DNA of 64,000 nt, from positions 558,001 through 622,000 of the forward strand of contig JAGFXX010000001.1 of the NCBI GenBank assembly GCA_017599285.1, in the 5' to 3' direction. Shown one piece after another: positions 1-8,608 of this stretch (position 1 is its first letter; each line of letters starts with the position of its first letter). The translations under genes and the position numbers were made by a program. The notes beneath the pieces are model-generated. The model worked only from the letters and a program-made list of their open reading frames with translations, did no database searches and was not told where the DNA came from. The DNA is from Cereibacter azotoformans (GTDB lineage: Bacteria; Pseudomonadota; Alphaproteobacteria; Rhodobacterales; Rhodobacteraceae).

Positions 1-1
1 G

Positions 2-847
2 ATCCTGCTGGCGGCGATCGGGGCGCGGACCAGCCGCATCCGGCTGGGAACGGCGGTCACGGTGCTGGGCTCGGACGATCCGGTGCGGCTGTTCCAGCGG
101 TTCTCGACGCTCGACGCGATTTCGGGCGGGCGCGCCGAGGTGACGCTCGGGCGGGGGTCCTTCACCGAGAGCTTTCCGCTCTTCGGCTTCGACATGGCCG
201 ACTACCACGCGCTCTTCGAGGAAAAGCTCGATCTGTTCGCGCGCCTGATCCGTCAGGAGGAAGTCACCTGGTCCGGCACCACCCGCGCCCCGCTCGAGCG
301 GCAGCGGGTCTGGCCGCCGCTGGGCGAGCAGGGCCTGCGCAGCTGGATCGGGGTGGGCGGCAGCCCTGAATCCGTCGTGCGGGCGGTGCGCTACCGGATG
401 CCGATGATCCTGGCCATCATCGGCGGGTCGGCGCGGCGCTTCCTGCCCTTCGTCGATCTCTACCGCCGCGCCTCGGATCAGGCGGGCCTTGCGCCCATGC
501 CGCTGGGCGTCCATTCGCCGGGCCATGTCGCGCCGACGGACGAACAGGCGCGAGACGAGGCGTTTCCGGCCTACAAGGCGCTCCATGACCGGATCGGGTC
601 CGAGCGCGGCTGGCCGAGCCTCCGGCGCGAGGACTTCCTGCGCGAGGTCGAGCATGGCTCGATGTATGTGGGCGCGCCCGAGACGGTGGCGCGGCGGATC
701 GCCGACACCGTGGGCGCGCTGGATCTTGCGCGCTTCCAGTTGAAGTATTCGATGGGCCCGCTGGACCACGGCGCGCTGATGCGGTCGATCGAGCTTTACG
801 GGCGGCAGGTCCTGCCCATGGTCCGCGACATGCTGGCCCGCGGCTGA
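2..847 (+). CDS. LLM-class flavin-dependent oxidoreductase, 5'-truncated by window edge
   Basis: This is the C-terminal 281 residues of a luciferase-like, F420/FMN-dependent monooxygenase-type TIM-barrel protein. The reading frame is open to the first base, so the true start lies outside the window. The first visible residues (ILLAAIGARTSRIRLGTAVT) are the strand typical of this family, followed by a segment ending LDAISGGRAEVTLGRG that normally lines the flavin phosphate site. A later GSMYVGAPETVARRI stretch matches the C-terminal conserved helix. The substrate cannot be told from sequence. It ends about 125 bp before a Crp/Fnr regulator on the same strand and need not belong to the C1 locus downstream. 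Confidence 0.88.
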   Translation: MLLAAIGARTSRIRLGTAVTVLGSDDPVRLFQRFSTLDAISGGRAEVTLGRGSFTESFPLFGFDMADYHALFEEKLDLFARLIRQEEVTWSGTTRAPLERQRVWPPLGEQGLRSWIGVGGSPESVVRAVRYRMPMILAIIGGSARRFLPFVDLYRRASDQAGLAPMPLGVHSPGHVAPTDEQARDEAFPAYKALHDRIGSERGWPSLRREDFLREVEHGSMYVGAPETVARRIADTVGALDLARFQLKYSMGPLDHGALMRSIELYGRQVLPMVRDMLARG

Positions 848-971
848 ACGGCCCTTCGGCCCGGTGCCACGGGGCGGGCCCTGTTGGCGCAGCGTCGCTA
901 TCGCCGGTTGCAGCTTCGGACTCTGGCGTTAAAGATTGGTGCGTCCTGAATTTTGGTATCGGAGCGGTACG

Positions 972-1763
972 ATGGAGCGTCCTCTGGTGAGCAACGAGGT
1001 CACGCGGCTTGGGCCGGATGCCAAGTTTCACCACGCCGGCCTGCGCCGCGGCCTGACCCCCTCCACCCTGCGCAAGCTGGACGCGATCGCGCGCCTGCGT
1101 GTCTTTCCCCGGGATTCGGTGGTCGTGCCGCAGGGCGGCGCGCTCGAATATGTGGGCAACGTCGTCCGGGGCGTGCTGAGGATGGAGCGGCTGCTCGCGG
1201 ACGGGCGGTCGCAGATCGTGGGGCTTCTCGTGCCCTCCGACATGTTCGGGCGGGTCTTTTCCGACCGATCCGACTATTCCATCGAAGCGGCGACCGAGGT
1301 CACGCTCTGCTGTTTCGAGCGCCACGCCTTCGAGTCCCTCGTGCGGAGCTGCCCCGATCTCGAACATGCGGTGCTGCTGGCGGTGCTGGACGAACTCGAC
1401 GCCGCGCGAGAATGGATCACGCTGCGGGCCGGGGCCACCGTGGCCGCGCGTCTGGCCACCTACCTTCTGATGCTCTGCCGCCGCTGGCCGCACCAGACCA
1501 GCGAGCTGACCGGAGACCAGCAGCGAATCATCGTGAACGTTCCGATCGCCCGCAACGATCTTGCGCTCTATCTGGGCACGACGGTGGAATCGATCTCGCG
1601 CGCGGTGCAGGGCTTCTCGCGCGACGGGCTGATCTCGATTCGCACGCCGCTCCGGTTCGAGATCACGGATCTTCCCGCCCTCATCGCCCTGTCGGAAAAC
1701 GAGGAATTTGACGCAGCCGCGCTGCTGACCGATCTGCGCGCCGGCTGTGGTGGGTCATTCTGA
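972..1763 (+). CDS. Crp/Fnr-family regulator, FixK-like (no N-terminal cysteine cluster)
   Basis: A 263-residue Crp/Fnr protein with an N-terminal cyclic-nucleotide-type beta-roll (about residues 25-140), a dimer helix and a C-terminal winged helix. The recognition helix reads VESISRAVQGF, keeping the Glu-x-x-Ser-Arg pattern that in FNR/FixK proteins contacts TTGA half-sites. It lacks an N-terminal cysteine motif, so direct oxygen sensing by an Fe-S cluster is unlikely. I chose ATG 972 because GGAG lies 8 bases upstream; GTG 936 is in frame but has no clear ribosome site. A TTGAC-N4-GTCAA box lies just past its stop codon, so autoregulation or regulation of the next gene is plausible but inferred. 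Confidence 0.85.
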   Translation: MERPLVSNEVTRLGPDAKFHHAGLRRGLTPSTLRKLDAIARLRVFPRDSVVVPQGGALEYVGNVVRGVLRMERLLADGRSQIVGLLVPSDMFGRVFSDRSDYSIEAATEVTLCCFERHAFESLVRSCPDLEHAVLLAVLDELDAAREWITLRAGATVAARLATYLLMLCRRWPHQTSELTGDQQRIIVNVPIARNDLALYLGTTVESISRAVQGFSRDGLISIRTPLRFEITDLPALIALSENEEFDAAALLTDLRAGCGGSF

Positions 1764-1776
1764 CCAGGCGCGCGAA

Positions 1777-1790
1777 TTGACGCAGGTCAA
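1777..1790. promoter_or_regulatory. FNR/FixK-type operator, perfect palindrome TTGAC-N4-GTCAA
   Basis: TTGACGCAGGTCAA is a perfect dyad matching the TTGAY-N4-RTCAA consensus bound by FnrL and FixK-type proteins. It sits between two Crp/Fnr-family genes, 130 bp before the second one's ATG. This suggests that the second regulator is under FnrL or FixK-like control. Binding is inferred from sequence only. Confidence 0.75.
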
Positions 1791-1919
1791 AGAGTTCAAA
1801 CGCTGCATCTCCTATTCAGGTTGGCGTGCTCCGCTGCGGAAGCGCGCGTTTCACCAGTATCTGCGGTTGACGACATGAAATGCTCGCGCAAATGCGGGCC
1901 TTCGGGGGGGACTGATGAC

Positions 1920-2678
1920 ATGGCGTGCCGAACCAGCCTGCATTGCGAAGACTGCCACCAGCGCCGGAACGCGCTCTGTGCCGCGATCCGGCTGCGGGCC
2001 GCGTCGGTCTGGCCGCTCGTGCCCGACTTCGCCGTCCTGGCGCCGGGCGAGGCCCCGACCGACGTCAGCCTGAAGGGCGGCCGGTTCGGCATCCTCCATT
2101 CGGGCCTTCTGCTGCGGTGCGGGGCCGAGACCGGCATGGATGTCGTGTCGGTCGGTGAACCGCTGGGCGAGGCCTTCCGGGGCAACCGCGAGATGCGGGT
2201 GACGGCCGTCGTTCCGTCGCAGGTCTGCTGGTATGACGTGCATGAGGTGGAGGCCGCGGCGCTGCGCGATCCCCGTCTCCATGCCGCGCTGATGCAGGCT
2301 GCGTCCCATGCCGCCGACCTTCGCCGGATCTTCACCCGCCTCCGCTCGACCTTCGCTCCGGTCGAGCGGCTGGCCGGATTCCTGTCGATCTGCGCCCACC
2401 GGCTGGCCGAGCGGGACCGGATGGGCGCGCTGCGGCTGTCGCTGCAATGCCGGCACGAGGATATCGCGACGCTGCTCGCGCTGGGCGGGGCGCAGCTTGA
2501 CGAGGCGCGCGACGAACTGGTGCGGCGCGGGCTGCTGATCGTGCATGAGGGTGGGGGGCTCGAACTGCCCCGGCTGGCGCAGCTCGAGGATCTGGCGGGG
2601 ATCGACCTGCCCGTGCCCGCCATGGTGGACGGTCTGGCCCCGGTTCAACCGCATGTGGCTCATCTGCAGCGCGCCTGA
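1920..2678 (+). CDS. FNR-type regulator with four candidate [4Fe-4S] cysteines and an altered recognition helix
   Basis: A 252-residue Crp/Fnr-family protein. The N-terminus holds Cys9-x2-Cys12-x7-Cys20, the spacing seen in R. sphaeroides FnrL, and Cys103 lies in PSQVCWYDVH, where the fourth FNR cluster ligand (Cys122 of E. coli FNR) would align. All four ligands for an oxygen-labile cluster therefore seem present. The DNA-binding helix is degenerate: where FNR has E-x-x-S-R this protein has LDEAR, so TTGA recognition is probably lost or changed. ATG 1920 follows a G-rich ribosome site at 1904-1909; upstream in-frame ATG 1875 is an alternative. It may be an oxygen or NO sensor with non-canonical targets. 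Confidence 0.8.
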   Translation: MACRTSLHCEDCHQRRNALCAAIRLRAASVWPLVPDFAVLAPGEAPTDVSLKGGRFGILHSGLLLRCGAETGMDVVSVGEPLGEAFRGNREMRVTAVVPSQVCWYDVHEVEAAALRDPRLHAALMQAASHAADLRRIFTRLRSTFAPVERLAGFLSICAHRLAERDRMGALRLSLQCRHEDIATLLALGGAQLDEARDELVRRGLLIVHEGGGLELPRLAQLEDLAGIDLPVPAMVDGLAPVQPHVAHLQRA

Positions 2679-2723
2679 CGCGAACGAGGCCGGTGCCCCG
2701 CGGTGCCGGCCGCAGCGCATGTG

Positions 2724-3218
2724 TCAGCGGAAAATGCTCCGCTCAAGGATGTAGCGCATTCCGCGTTGCCAGCTTTCGTCCGTATTCCCCCGGATATCGA
2801 CCGCCTGCCCACGGATCTGCCGCCCCGTTTCGACATCCTTCACATAGAGGTTGAGTGCGAGGATCAGGTTCGAGATCTTCTGAACCTCTCCCACCACCGC
2901 ATAGTCGGCCCCGAGCGTTTCCGCCATGCGCAGGTCGCAGCCGTTGCACTTGGCCGGGTTGCGGATGCGATCCAGATCCTCCTCGACCGGCGCCAGATCG
3001 AGCAGCGTCATCCCATGCGCGCGCATCGCCTCGGCGGCCTGACGCTCCACCATCTCGAGCCGCGCCACCTCATCGGCGCGGACGCCGTTCATCTCGCCCT
3101 CGGTTGAAGTGTCGAGGAAGGTGATGCCGAAGAAGGCCGCGCTGCGTCCTTGCCAGAGTTCTTCGGCCGAGGCCGGGCCGGCCGCAAGCAGGAGAAGGGG
3201 GAGGAGAAGGCGTTTCAT
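2724..3218 (-). CDS. Secreted DUF2380/DUF3280-like protein
   Basis: A 164-residue protein with a clear signal peptide ([18 protein letters not shown]) followed by a mature domain resembling the DUF2380/DUF3280 families found near methanol-oxidation genes. The visible core is a [19 protein letters not shown] strand-helix and a C-terminal [12 protein letters not shown] helix; CNGCDLRMA holds two cysteines. The ATG at 3218 was chosen because it starts the signal peptide; longer in-frame starts lack one. It is divergent from gfa. Its function is unknown. By location it could be periplasmic and linked to alcohol oxidation, which is inference. Confidence 0.7.
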   Translation of the reverse strand: MKRLLLPLLLLAAGPASAEELWQGRSAAFFGITFLDTSTEGEMNGVRADEVARLEMVERQAAEAMRAHGMTLLDLAPVEEDLDRIRNPAKCNGCDLRMAETLGADYAVVGEVQKISNLILALNLYVKDVETGRQIRGQAVDIRGNTDESWQRGMRYILERSIFR

Positions 3219-3442
3219 TCCCTTACCCTTGCCCGCCCGACCGGGTGCCGCAAGCCGGACAAAGGGCTGAGAGGAGGGGCGGGAACAACGGACGCCGTGG
3301 GCGAGAGGCGGGCAAGACCTCTTCGGCGAAGGGTCGGAGCGCCTGTTCATCCCCCCAATGGTTGACTCGCTGGACTCAGTCCGCCGCGCGACAATTGCCG
3401 CGCATGTCAGCGGGACTGCATGTCAGGGAGGATGCAACGGAC

Positions 3443-4024
3443 ATGACTCAGGGAGACGTCAAGATCCATCCGTCGGTGGACAACGGCATCGCGCCGGCGC
3501 GGGATGATTTCCCCGGCGGCACGTTACGGTGCAAATGCACCGACCGGCCGGTCGAGGTGCGCATCAACGCCCAGGCGGCGCACAACCACGTCTGCGGCTG
3601 CACGAAATGCTGGAAGCCCGAGGGGGCGATCTTCAGCATGGTGGCGGTCGTGCCGCGCGAGGCGGTCGAGGTGGTGGCCAACGGCGACAAGCTGAAGGTC
3701 GTCGACAGCAGCATGGCGATCCAGCGCCATGCCTGCACGGGCTGCGGCACGCACATGTTCGGCCGGATCGAGAACAAGGACCACCCGTTCTACGGGCTCG
3801 ACTTCATCCATACCGAACTCTCCTCGGAAGAGGGCTGGTCGCCTCCGGGCTTCGCGGCCTTCGTTTCCTCGGTGATCGAGAGCGGGGTGGCCCCGGATCG
3901 AATGGACGGCATCCGCGCCCGTCTGCGCGACCTCGGGCTCGAGCCCTATGATGCGCTCTCGCCGCCGCTGATGGATGCGATCGCCACGCATCTGGCCAAG
4001 CGTTCGGGCAAGCTCGCCGCCTGA
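3443..4024 (+). CDS. gfa: S-(hydroxymethyl)glutathione synthase (glutathione-dependent formaldehyde-activating enzyme)
   Basis: A 193-residue Gfa, which promotes condensation of formaldehyde with glutathione to give S-hydroxymethylglutathione, the substrate of AdhI encoded next. Both zinc sites of the family are present: Cys30-x-Cys32 with Cys98-x2-Cys101 for the structural zinc, and Cys51-x-Cys53-x2-Cys56 for the catalytic zinc, each one residue off the Paracoccus numbering. Length is normal. ATG 3443 is preceded by GGGAGGATG at 3426-3434. It lies 200 bp upstream of adhI on the same strand. Cytoplasmic. Confidence 0.95.
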   Translation: MTQGDVKIHPSVDNGIAPARDDFPGGTLRCKCTDRPVEVRINAQAAHNHVCGCTKCWKPEGAIFSMVAVVPREAVEVVANGDKLKVVDSSMAIQRHACTGCGTHMFGRIENKDHPFYGLDFIHTELSSEEGWSPPGFAAFVSSVIESGVAPDRMDGIRARLRDLGLEPYDALSPPLMDAIATHLAKRSGKLAA

Positions 4025-4224
4025 GGCCGTCGGGGCGGGCCTCAGCCGGGATGAACCCGGTCCTCCCGCAGGCGGCCAGACCGTCTGCGGGTTGGCGTTC
4101 CCGGCGGATGCAAGGGCTGCTTCCTCATCCTTTTTGCCGAATGCCGCCGGCGGAATTTCCTCTTAAGGTCAGAGAAATATCAGGACCGCCGCCCCAGCGG
4201 CGGGTTCAGGAGAGGGAGAGTAAC

Positions 4225-5355
4225 ATGCGCACCCGTGCCGCCGTCGCCGTCGAGGCCGGCAAGCCGCTCGAGATCATGGAGGTCAATCTCGAAGGACCGA
4301 AGGCCGGCGAGGTCATGGTCGAGATCAAGGCCACCGGCATCTGCCACACAGACGAGTTCACCCTGTCCGGCGCCGACCCGGAAGGCATGTTCCCGGCGAT
4401 CCTCGGCCACGAGGGCGCGGGCGTGGTGGTCGAAGTGGGGCCCGGCGTGACGAGCGTGAAGCCGGGGGATCACGTCATCCCGCTCTACACGCCCGAGTGC
4501 CGGCAATGCCCGAGCTGCCTGAGCCAGAAGACCAACCTCTGCACCGCGATCCGCGGGACGCAGGGGCAGGGGCTGATGCCCGACGGCACGAGCCGCTTCT
4601 CGATGCTCGATGGCACGCCGATCCTGCATTACATGGGCTGCTCGACCTTCTCGAACTACACGGTCCTGCCCGAGATCGCGGTGGCCAAGGTCCGCGAGGA
4701 CGCGCCCTTCGACAAGATCTGCTACATCGGCTGCGGCGTCACCACCGGCATCGGCGCGGTGATCAACACGGCCAAGGTCGAGATCGGCGCCAAGGCGGTG
4801 GTCTTCGGGCTGGGCGGCATCGGGCTGAACGTGATCCAGGGGCTGAGGCTTGCCGGCGCCGACATGATCATCGGGGTCGATCTGAACAACGCCAAGAAGG
4901 AATGGGGCGAGCGGTTCGGCATGACCCATTTCGTGAACCCGTCCGAGATCGACGGGGACATCGTGGCCCATCTGGTGAATATGACCAAGACGCCCTTCGA
5001 CCAGATCGGCGGGGCCGACTACACGTTCGACTGCACGGGAAATGTGAAGGTGATGCGGCAGGCACTGGAAGCGTGCCATCGTGGCTGGGGCCAGTCGATC
5101 GTGATCGGCGTGGCGCCGGCGGGGGCCGAGATCCAGACGCGGCCGTTCCAGCTGGTGACGGGGCGGGTCTGGAAGGGCTCGGCCTTCGGCGGCGCGCGCG
5201 GGCGGACCGACGTGCCGAAGATCGTGGAATGGTACATGGAGGGCAAGATCCAGATCGATCCGATGATCACCCACATCCTGAGCCTCGAAGAGATCAACAA
5301 GGGCTTCGATCTCATGCATGCGGGCGAGTCGATCCGCTCGGTCGTGGTGTTCTGA
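4225..5355 (+). CDS. adhI: Glutathione-dependent formaldehyde dehydrogenase (class III alcohol dehydrogenase)
   Basis: A 376-residue zinc- and NAD-dependent dehydrogenase that oxidises S-hydroxymethylglutathione to S-formylglutathione. Catalytic zinc ligands are Cys40 (GICHTDEF) and His62-Glu63 (GHEGAG), with the third in YIGCGVTTG; structural zinc ligands are Cys92, Cys95, Cys98 and Cys106. The NAD motif is GLGGIG. Start ATG 4225 follows AGGAGAGGGAGAG. In R. sphaeroides adhI lies next to cycI and is induced by formaldehyde through two-component regulators; the arrangement here is the same. No S-formylglutathione hydrolase gene is visible nearby. Confidence 0.97.
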   Translation: MRTRAAVAVEAGKPLEIMEVNLEGPKAGEVMVEIKATGICHTDEFTLSGADPEGMFPAILGHEGAGVVVEVGPGVTSVKPGDHVIPLYTPECRQCPSCLSQKTNLCTAIRGTQGQGLMPDGTSRFSMLDGTPILHYMGCSTFSNYTVLPEIAVAKVREDAPFDKICYIGCGVTTGIGAVINTAKVEIGAKAVVFGLGGIGLNVIQGLRLAGADMIIGVDLNNAKKEWGERFGMTHFVNPSEIDGDIVAHLVNMTKTPFDQIGGADYTFDCTGNVKVMRQALEACHRGWGQSIVIGVAPAGAEIQTRPFQLVTGRVWKGSAFGGARGRTDVPKIVEWYMEGKIQIDPMITHILSLEEINKGFDLMHAGESIRSVVVF

Positions 5356-5409
5356 GCCGCGGTTCCTCCGCGACGCGTGACGATTTCCCAGTGTCGGTGC
5401 CAGTGACCC

Positions 5410-5429
5410 GGCCGGTCGTTCGACCGGCC
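5410..5429. terminator. GC-rich hairpin between adhI and cycI
   Basis: A 9-bp perfect stem GGCCGGTCG/CGACCGGCC closes a TT loop 55 bp past the adhI stop. There is no run of T after it, so it may be a processing or stabilising stem, or a weak terminator, rather than a full intrinsic terminator. Confidence 0.45.
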
Positions 5430-5481
5430 CGGGCGGCCTCATGCGCAGGTCGCCCCGAGCCATCCGCCAAGGGAGCAAAAC

Positions 5482-5913
5482 ATGAGACTGACCCCGTTAC
5501 TCGCAGGCGCGCTCGCGCTTGGAACGGCGCATGCCGCCGCAGCCCAGGGCGATCCGGCCGCCGGCGAGAAGGCCTTTCGCAAGTGCCTCGCCTGCCATCA
5601 GATCGGCGAAGGCGCCACGAGCAAGACCGGCCCGGTGCTGACCGGCGTCGTCGGACGTCCGGCCGCAACCGTCGAGGGCTTCGCCTACTCCAAGGCGATG
5701 GCCGAGGCGGCGGAGGGCGGACTCGTCTGGGACCATGCGGCGCTCGAGGACTTCCTGTCCAACCCGCGCAAGGCCATGCCGGGCACCAAGATGGCCTTCC
5801 CCGGCATCAGGAAGCCGGAAGAGCTGGCCGACATCATCGCCTATCTCGACACCTTCTCGGATGGTGCGGTGCAGGAGGCCGGCGAGGCGTCCGACGCGCC
5901 GGTCGAGGGATGA
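5482..5913 (+). CDS. cycI: Isocytochrome c2 (cytochrome c553i-like)
   Basis: A 143-residue class I c-type cytochrome. A signal peptide (residues 1-21, cleavage near AAAAQ) sends it to the periplasm. The haem site is Cys35-Leu-Ala-Cys38-His39, and the distal Met ligand is probably in KAMPGTKMAFPG. In R. sphaeroides the cycI product can replace cytochrome c2 in photosynthetic electron flow in certain suppressor strains, and it lies directly downstream of adhI, as here. Next to xoxF it could also accept electrons from methanol oxidation, which is inference. ATG 5482 follows AAGGGAGCAAAAC. Confidence 0.95.
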   Translation: MRLTPLLAGALALGTAHAAAAQGDPAAGEKAFRKCLACHQIGEGATSKTGPVLTGVVGRPAATVEGFAYSKAMAEAAEGGLVWDHAALEDFLSNPRKAMPGTKMAFPGIRKPEELADIIAYLDTFSDGAVQEAGEASDAPVEG

Positions 5914-6000
5914 AAAAGCCCGGTGCGTCAAGGATTTCGCAAGAGCCCGCCTGCGGCGCACCGGCCGATCATACTTTGGGCTTAAAACCGGCCGGCGTCG

Positions 6001-6030
6001 TTGACGCTACAAATCGACGCGCCGTAGCAT
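6001..6030 (+). promoter_or_regulatory. Candidate sigma70-type promoter for xoxF
   Basis: TTGACG (6001-6006) and TAGCAT (6025-6030) are separated by 18 bases, 95 bp before the xoxF start. The -35 is a good match and the -10 is weak. Sequence match only. Confidence 0.35.
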
Positions 6031-6124
6031 GAGGCTCGGGAAGAGGCCGGCGGTTCCGGGGAGGGAACCCAAGGCCGGTGGAACGACCAAGCCATTCTCA
6101 ATAAATCAACATCGGGAGGAGCCA

Positions 6125-7927
6125 ATGAAGATGCTTAAGAGGGGTCTCGCCGCGACCCTGCTGCTCTCGTCTGCGCCGGTCTATGCGAACGACTCGGTCA
6201 TGCAGGCGATTGGGGATTCGACCCAATGGGCGATCCAGACCGGCGACTACGCCAACACCCGCTACTCCGAGCTGGACCAGATCAACCGCGAGAACGTGGG
6301 CAAGCTTCAGGTCGCCTGGACCTTCTCGACGGGCGTGCTGCGCGGCCACGAGGGCTCGCCGCTCGTGATCGACGGGATCATGTATGTCCACACCCCGTTC
6401 CCGAACAATGTCTATGCGCTCGACCTGAACAACGAGGGCAGGATCCTGTGGCGCTACGAGCCGCAGCAGAACCCCGACGTCGTGGGCGTGATGTGCTGCG
6501 ACACGGTCAACCGCGGCGTGGCCTATGCCGATGGAATGATCTTCCTGCACCAGGCCGACACCACCATCGTCGCGCTGGACGCCAAGTCCGGCGAGGTGAA
6601 ATGGAGCGTCGTCAACGGTGATCCCACCAAGGGCGAGACCAACACGGCAACCGTCCTGCCGGTCAAGGACAAGATCCTCGTCGGCATCTCGGGCGGCGAG
6701 TTCGGTGTCCGCGGCCACCTGACCGCCTACGACATGCAGACCGGCGAGCAGGTCTGGCGCGCCTTCTCGACCGGCCCGGACGAGGAGATGCTCGTCGATC
6801 CCGAGCAGACCACGCATCTCGGAAAGCCGATCGGCCCGAACTCGTCGCTGGAAAGCTGGGAAGGCGATCAGTGGCAGATCGGCGGCGGCACCACCTGGGG
6901 CTGGTATTCCTATGACCCGGACCTGAACCTTGTCTATTACGGCACGGGCAACCCCTCGACCTGGAACCCGTCGCAACGGCCGGGCGACAACAAGTGGTCG
7001 ATGACCATCATGGCGCGCGATGTCGATACCGGCATGGCGAAGTGGTTCTACCAGAAGACCCCGCACGACGAGTGGGACTATGACGGGGTGAACGAGAACA
7101 TCCTCGTCGATCAGGAGATCGACGGGCAGATGCGCAAGCTGCTGGTCAACCTCGACCGCAACGGCTTTGGCTATACGCTCGACCGCGAGACGGGCGAGCT
7201 GCTGGTGGCCGAGAAGTATGATCCGGCGGTGAACTGGGCCACCGAAGTGGTGATGGACCCCGAGTCCGACCAGTATGGCCGTCCGCAGGTCGTGGCGGAA
7301 TATTCGACCGCGCAGAACGGCGAGGACACCAACACCACCGGCGTCTGCCCGGCGGCGCTGGGGTCCAAGGACCAGCAGCCGGCGGCCTTCTCGCCCAAGA
7401 CGGGCCTCTTCTACGTGCCGACCAACCACGTCTGCATGGATTACGAGCCCTACCGGGTCAGCTACACGGCCGGCCAGCCCTATGTGGGCGCGACGCTCTC
7501 GATGTATCCCGCGCCGGACAGCCATGGCGGCATGGGCAATTTCATTGCCTGGGACGCCACCAAGGGCGAGATCAAGTGGTCGCTGCCCGAGCAGTTCTCG
7601 GTCTGGTCGGGGGCGCTGGCCACCGCGGGCGACGTCGTGTTCTACGGCACGCTCGAAGGCCACCTCAAGGCGATCGACGCCGAGACGGGCGAGCTTCTCT
7701 ACCGCTTCAAGACCCCCTCGGGCGTCATCGGCAACGTGATGACCTACGAGCTGAACGGCAAGCAGTACATCGGCATCCTGTCGGGCGTCGGCGGCTGGGC
7801 CGGGATCGGTCTCGCGGCCGGCCTGACCAACCCGAACGAGGGTCTGGGCGCCGTGGGCGGCTATGCGGCGCTCTCGGACTACACCGAGCTTGGCGGCCAG
7901 CTGACCGTGTTCGCCGTGCCGGACTGA
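6125..7927 (+). CDS. xoxF: Lanthanide-dependent methanol dehydrogenase XoxF (PQQ quinoprotein)
   Basis: A 600-residue periplasmic eight-bladed quinoprotein that oxidises methanol to formaldehyde. A signal peptide covers about residues 1-21 ([11 protein letters not shown]). The vicinal cysteines Cys124-Cys125 ([10 protein letters not shown]) that stack on PQQ are present. The active-site stretch HDEWDYDG gives catalytic Asp318 and, two residues on, Asp320, the extra aspartate that marks lanthanide-binding XoxF; calcium-type MxaF has alanine there. Repeated tryptophan-docking motifs such as [11 protein letters not shown] are visible. ATG 6125 follows CGGGAGGAGCC. No small subunit gene (mxaI) is near, as expected for XoxF. 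The cytochrome xoxG follows. Confidence 0.97.
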   Translation: MKMLKRGLAATLLLSSAPVYANDSVMQAIGDSTQWAIQTGDYANTRYSELDQINRENVGKLQVAWTFSTGVLRGHEGSPLVIDGIMYVHTPFPNNVYALDLNNEGRILWRYEPQQNPDVVGVMCCDTVNRGVAYADGMIFLHQADTTIVALDAKSGEVKWSVVNGDPTKGETNTATVLPVKDKILVGISGGEFGVRGHLTAYDMQTGEQVWRAFSTGPDEEMLVDPEQTTHLGKPIGPNSSLESWEGDQWQIGGGTTWGWYSYDPDLNLVYYGTGNPSTWNPSQRPGDNKWSMTIMARDVDTGMAKWFYQKTPHDEWDYDGVNENILVDQEIDGQMRKLLVNLDRNGFGYTLDRETGELLVAEKYDPAVNWATEVVMDPESDQYGRPQVVAEYSTAQNGEDTNTTGVCPAALGSKDQQPAAFSPKTGLFYVPTNHVCMDYEPYRVSYTAGQPYVGATLSMYPAPDSHGGMGNFIAWDATKGEIKWSLPEQFSVWSGALATAGDVVFYGTLEGHLKAIDAETGELLYRFKTPSGVIGNVMTYELNGKQYIGILSGVGGWAGIGLAAGLTNPNEGLGAVGGYAALSDYTELGGQLTVFAVPD

Positions 7928-8022
7928 GGATCTCGGCCATCAGCCGGAGCCGGTCCCGGCTCCGGTCCCCTGCGCCGCTGAAGGAGGTGCGGCGGAGGGG
8001 ATCATGGCCCTGCAAGAACCGG

Positions 8023-8060
8023 AGCCGCCCCCTTGCGGGCACCGCGGGGGCGGCTTTCTT
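8023..8060 (+). terminator. Strong hairpin with T-rich tail between xoxF and xoxG
   Basis: A perfect 10-bp stem AGCCGCCCCC/GGGGGCGGCT (8023-8032 with 8046-8055) is followed by TTCTT. It looks like an intrinsic terminator or attenuator inside the operon and would make xoxF more abundant than xoxG and the genes behind it. Confidence 0.65.
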
Positions 8061-8077
8061 CTGGGAGGAGATAACGA

Positions 8078-8608
8078 ATGAAGACCACTCTGTCCGTGGG
8101 CGCCATGGTGATGTGCGCGCTGATGGCGGGCGCCACGTCGCTGGCCTCGGCCGAGGCCGCAGCACAGGGCACGGATGTTGCGGTCGCGTCGTCGGACGGC
8201 ATCCGCTCGTTCAATGCCGAGGATGTGCCCACCTTCGACATCGCCGAGGACGGCACGGTGGACTGGCCCACCTTCTCGGGCTACCGCCGCTACCAGTCGG
8301 AGTGCCACGTCTGCCATGGCCCGGACGGCATGGGCTCGACCTATGCGCCTGCGCTGAAGGACAGCGTGATGCGCATGGATTACTACACGTTCCTCGAGAT
8401 CATCGCCAACGGCAAGCAGGATGTGGGCGCCGCGCAGACGCTGGTCATGCCGGCCTTCGGGACGAACCCGAACGTCATGTGCTACGTCGATGACATCTGG
8501 ACCTATCTGCGGGCCCGCGGCTCGGGGAACCTTGATCGCGGCCGCCCGGCCAAGCGCGCCGACAAGACCGAGGAATATGCCGAGGTGGAAGCGTCGTGCA
8601 TGGAATGA
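8078..8608 (+). CDS. xoxG: c-type cytochrome XoxG, electron acceptor of XoxF
   Basis: A 176-residue periplasmic monohaem cytochrome. Signal peptide cleavage is likely near LASAEA. The haem motif is Cys76-His-Val-Cys79-His80, preceded by TFSGYRRYQSECHVCHG, a context typical of cytochromes paired with methanol dehydrogenase; a Met ligand is available in LVMPAFG. The extra cysteines near the C-terminus (NVMCYVDD and the terminal SCME) also occur in this family. ATG 8078 follows GGGAGGAG. It overlaps the xoxJ start, so the two are co-translated. Confidence 0.92.
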   Translation: MKTTLSVGAMVMCALMAGATSLASAEAAAQGTDVAVASSDGIRSFNAEDVPTFDIAEDGTVDWPTFSGYRRYQSECHVCHGPDGMGSTYAPALKDSVMRMDYYTFLEIIANGKQDVGAAQTLVMPAFGTNPNVMCYVDDIWTYLRARGSGNLDRGRPAKRADKTEEYAEVEASCME

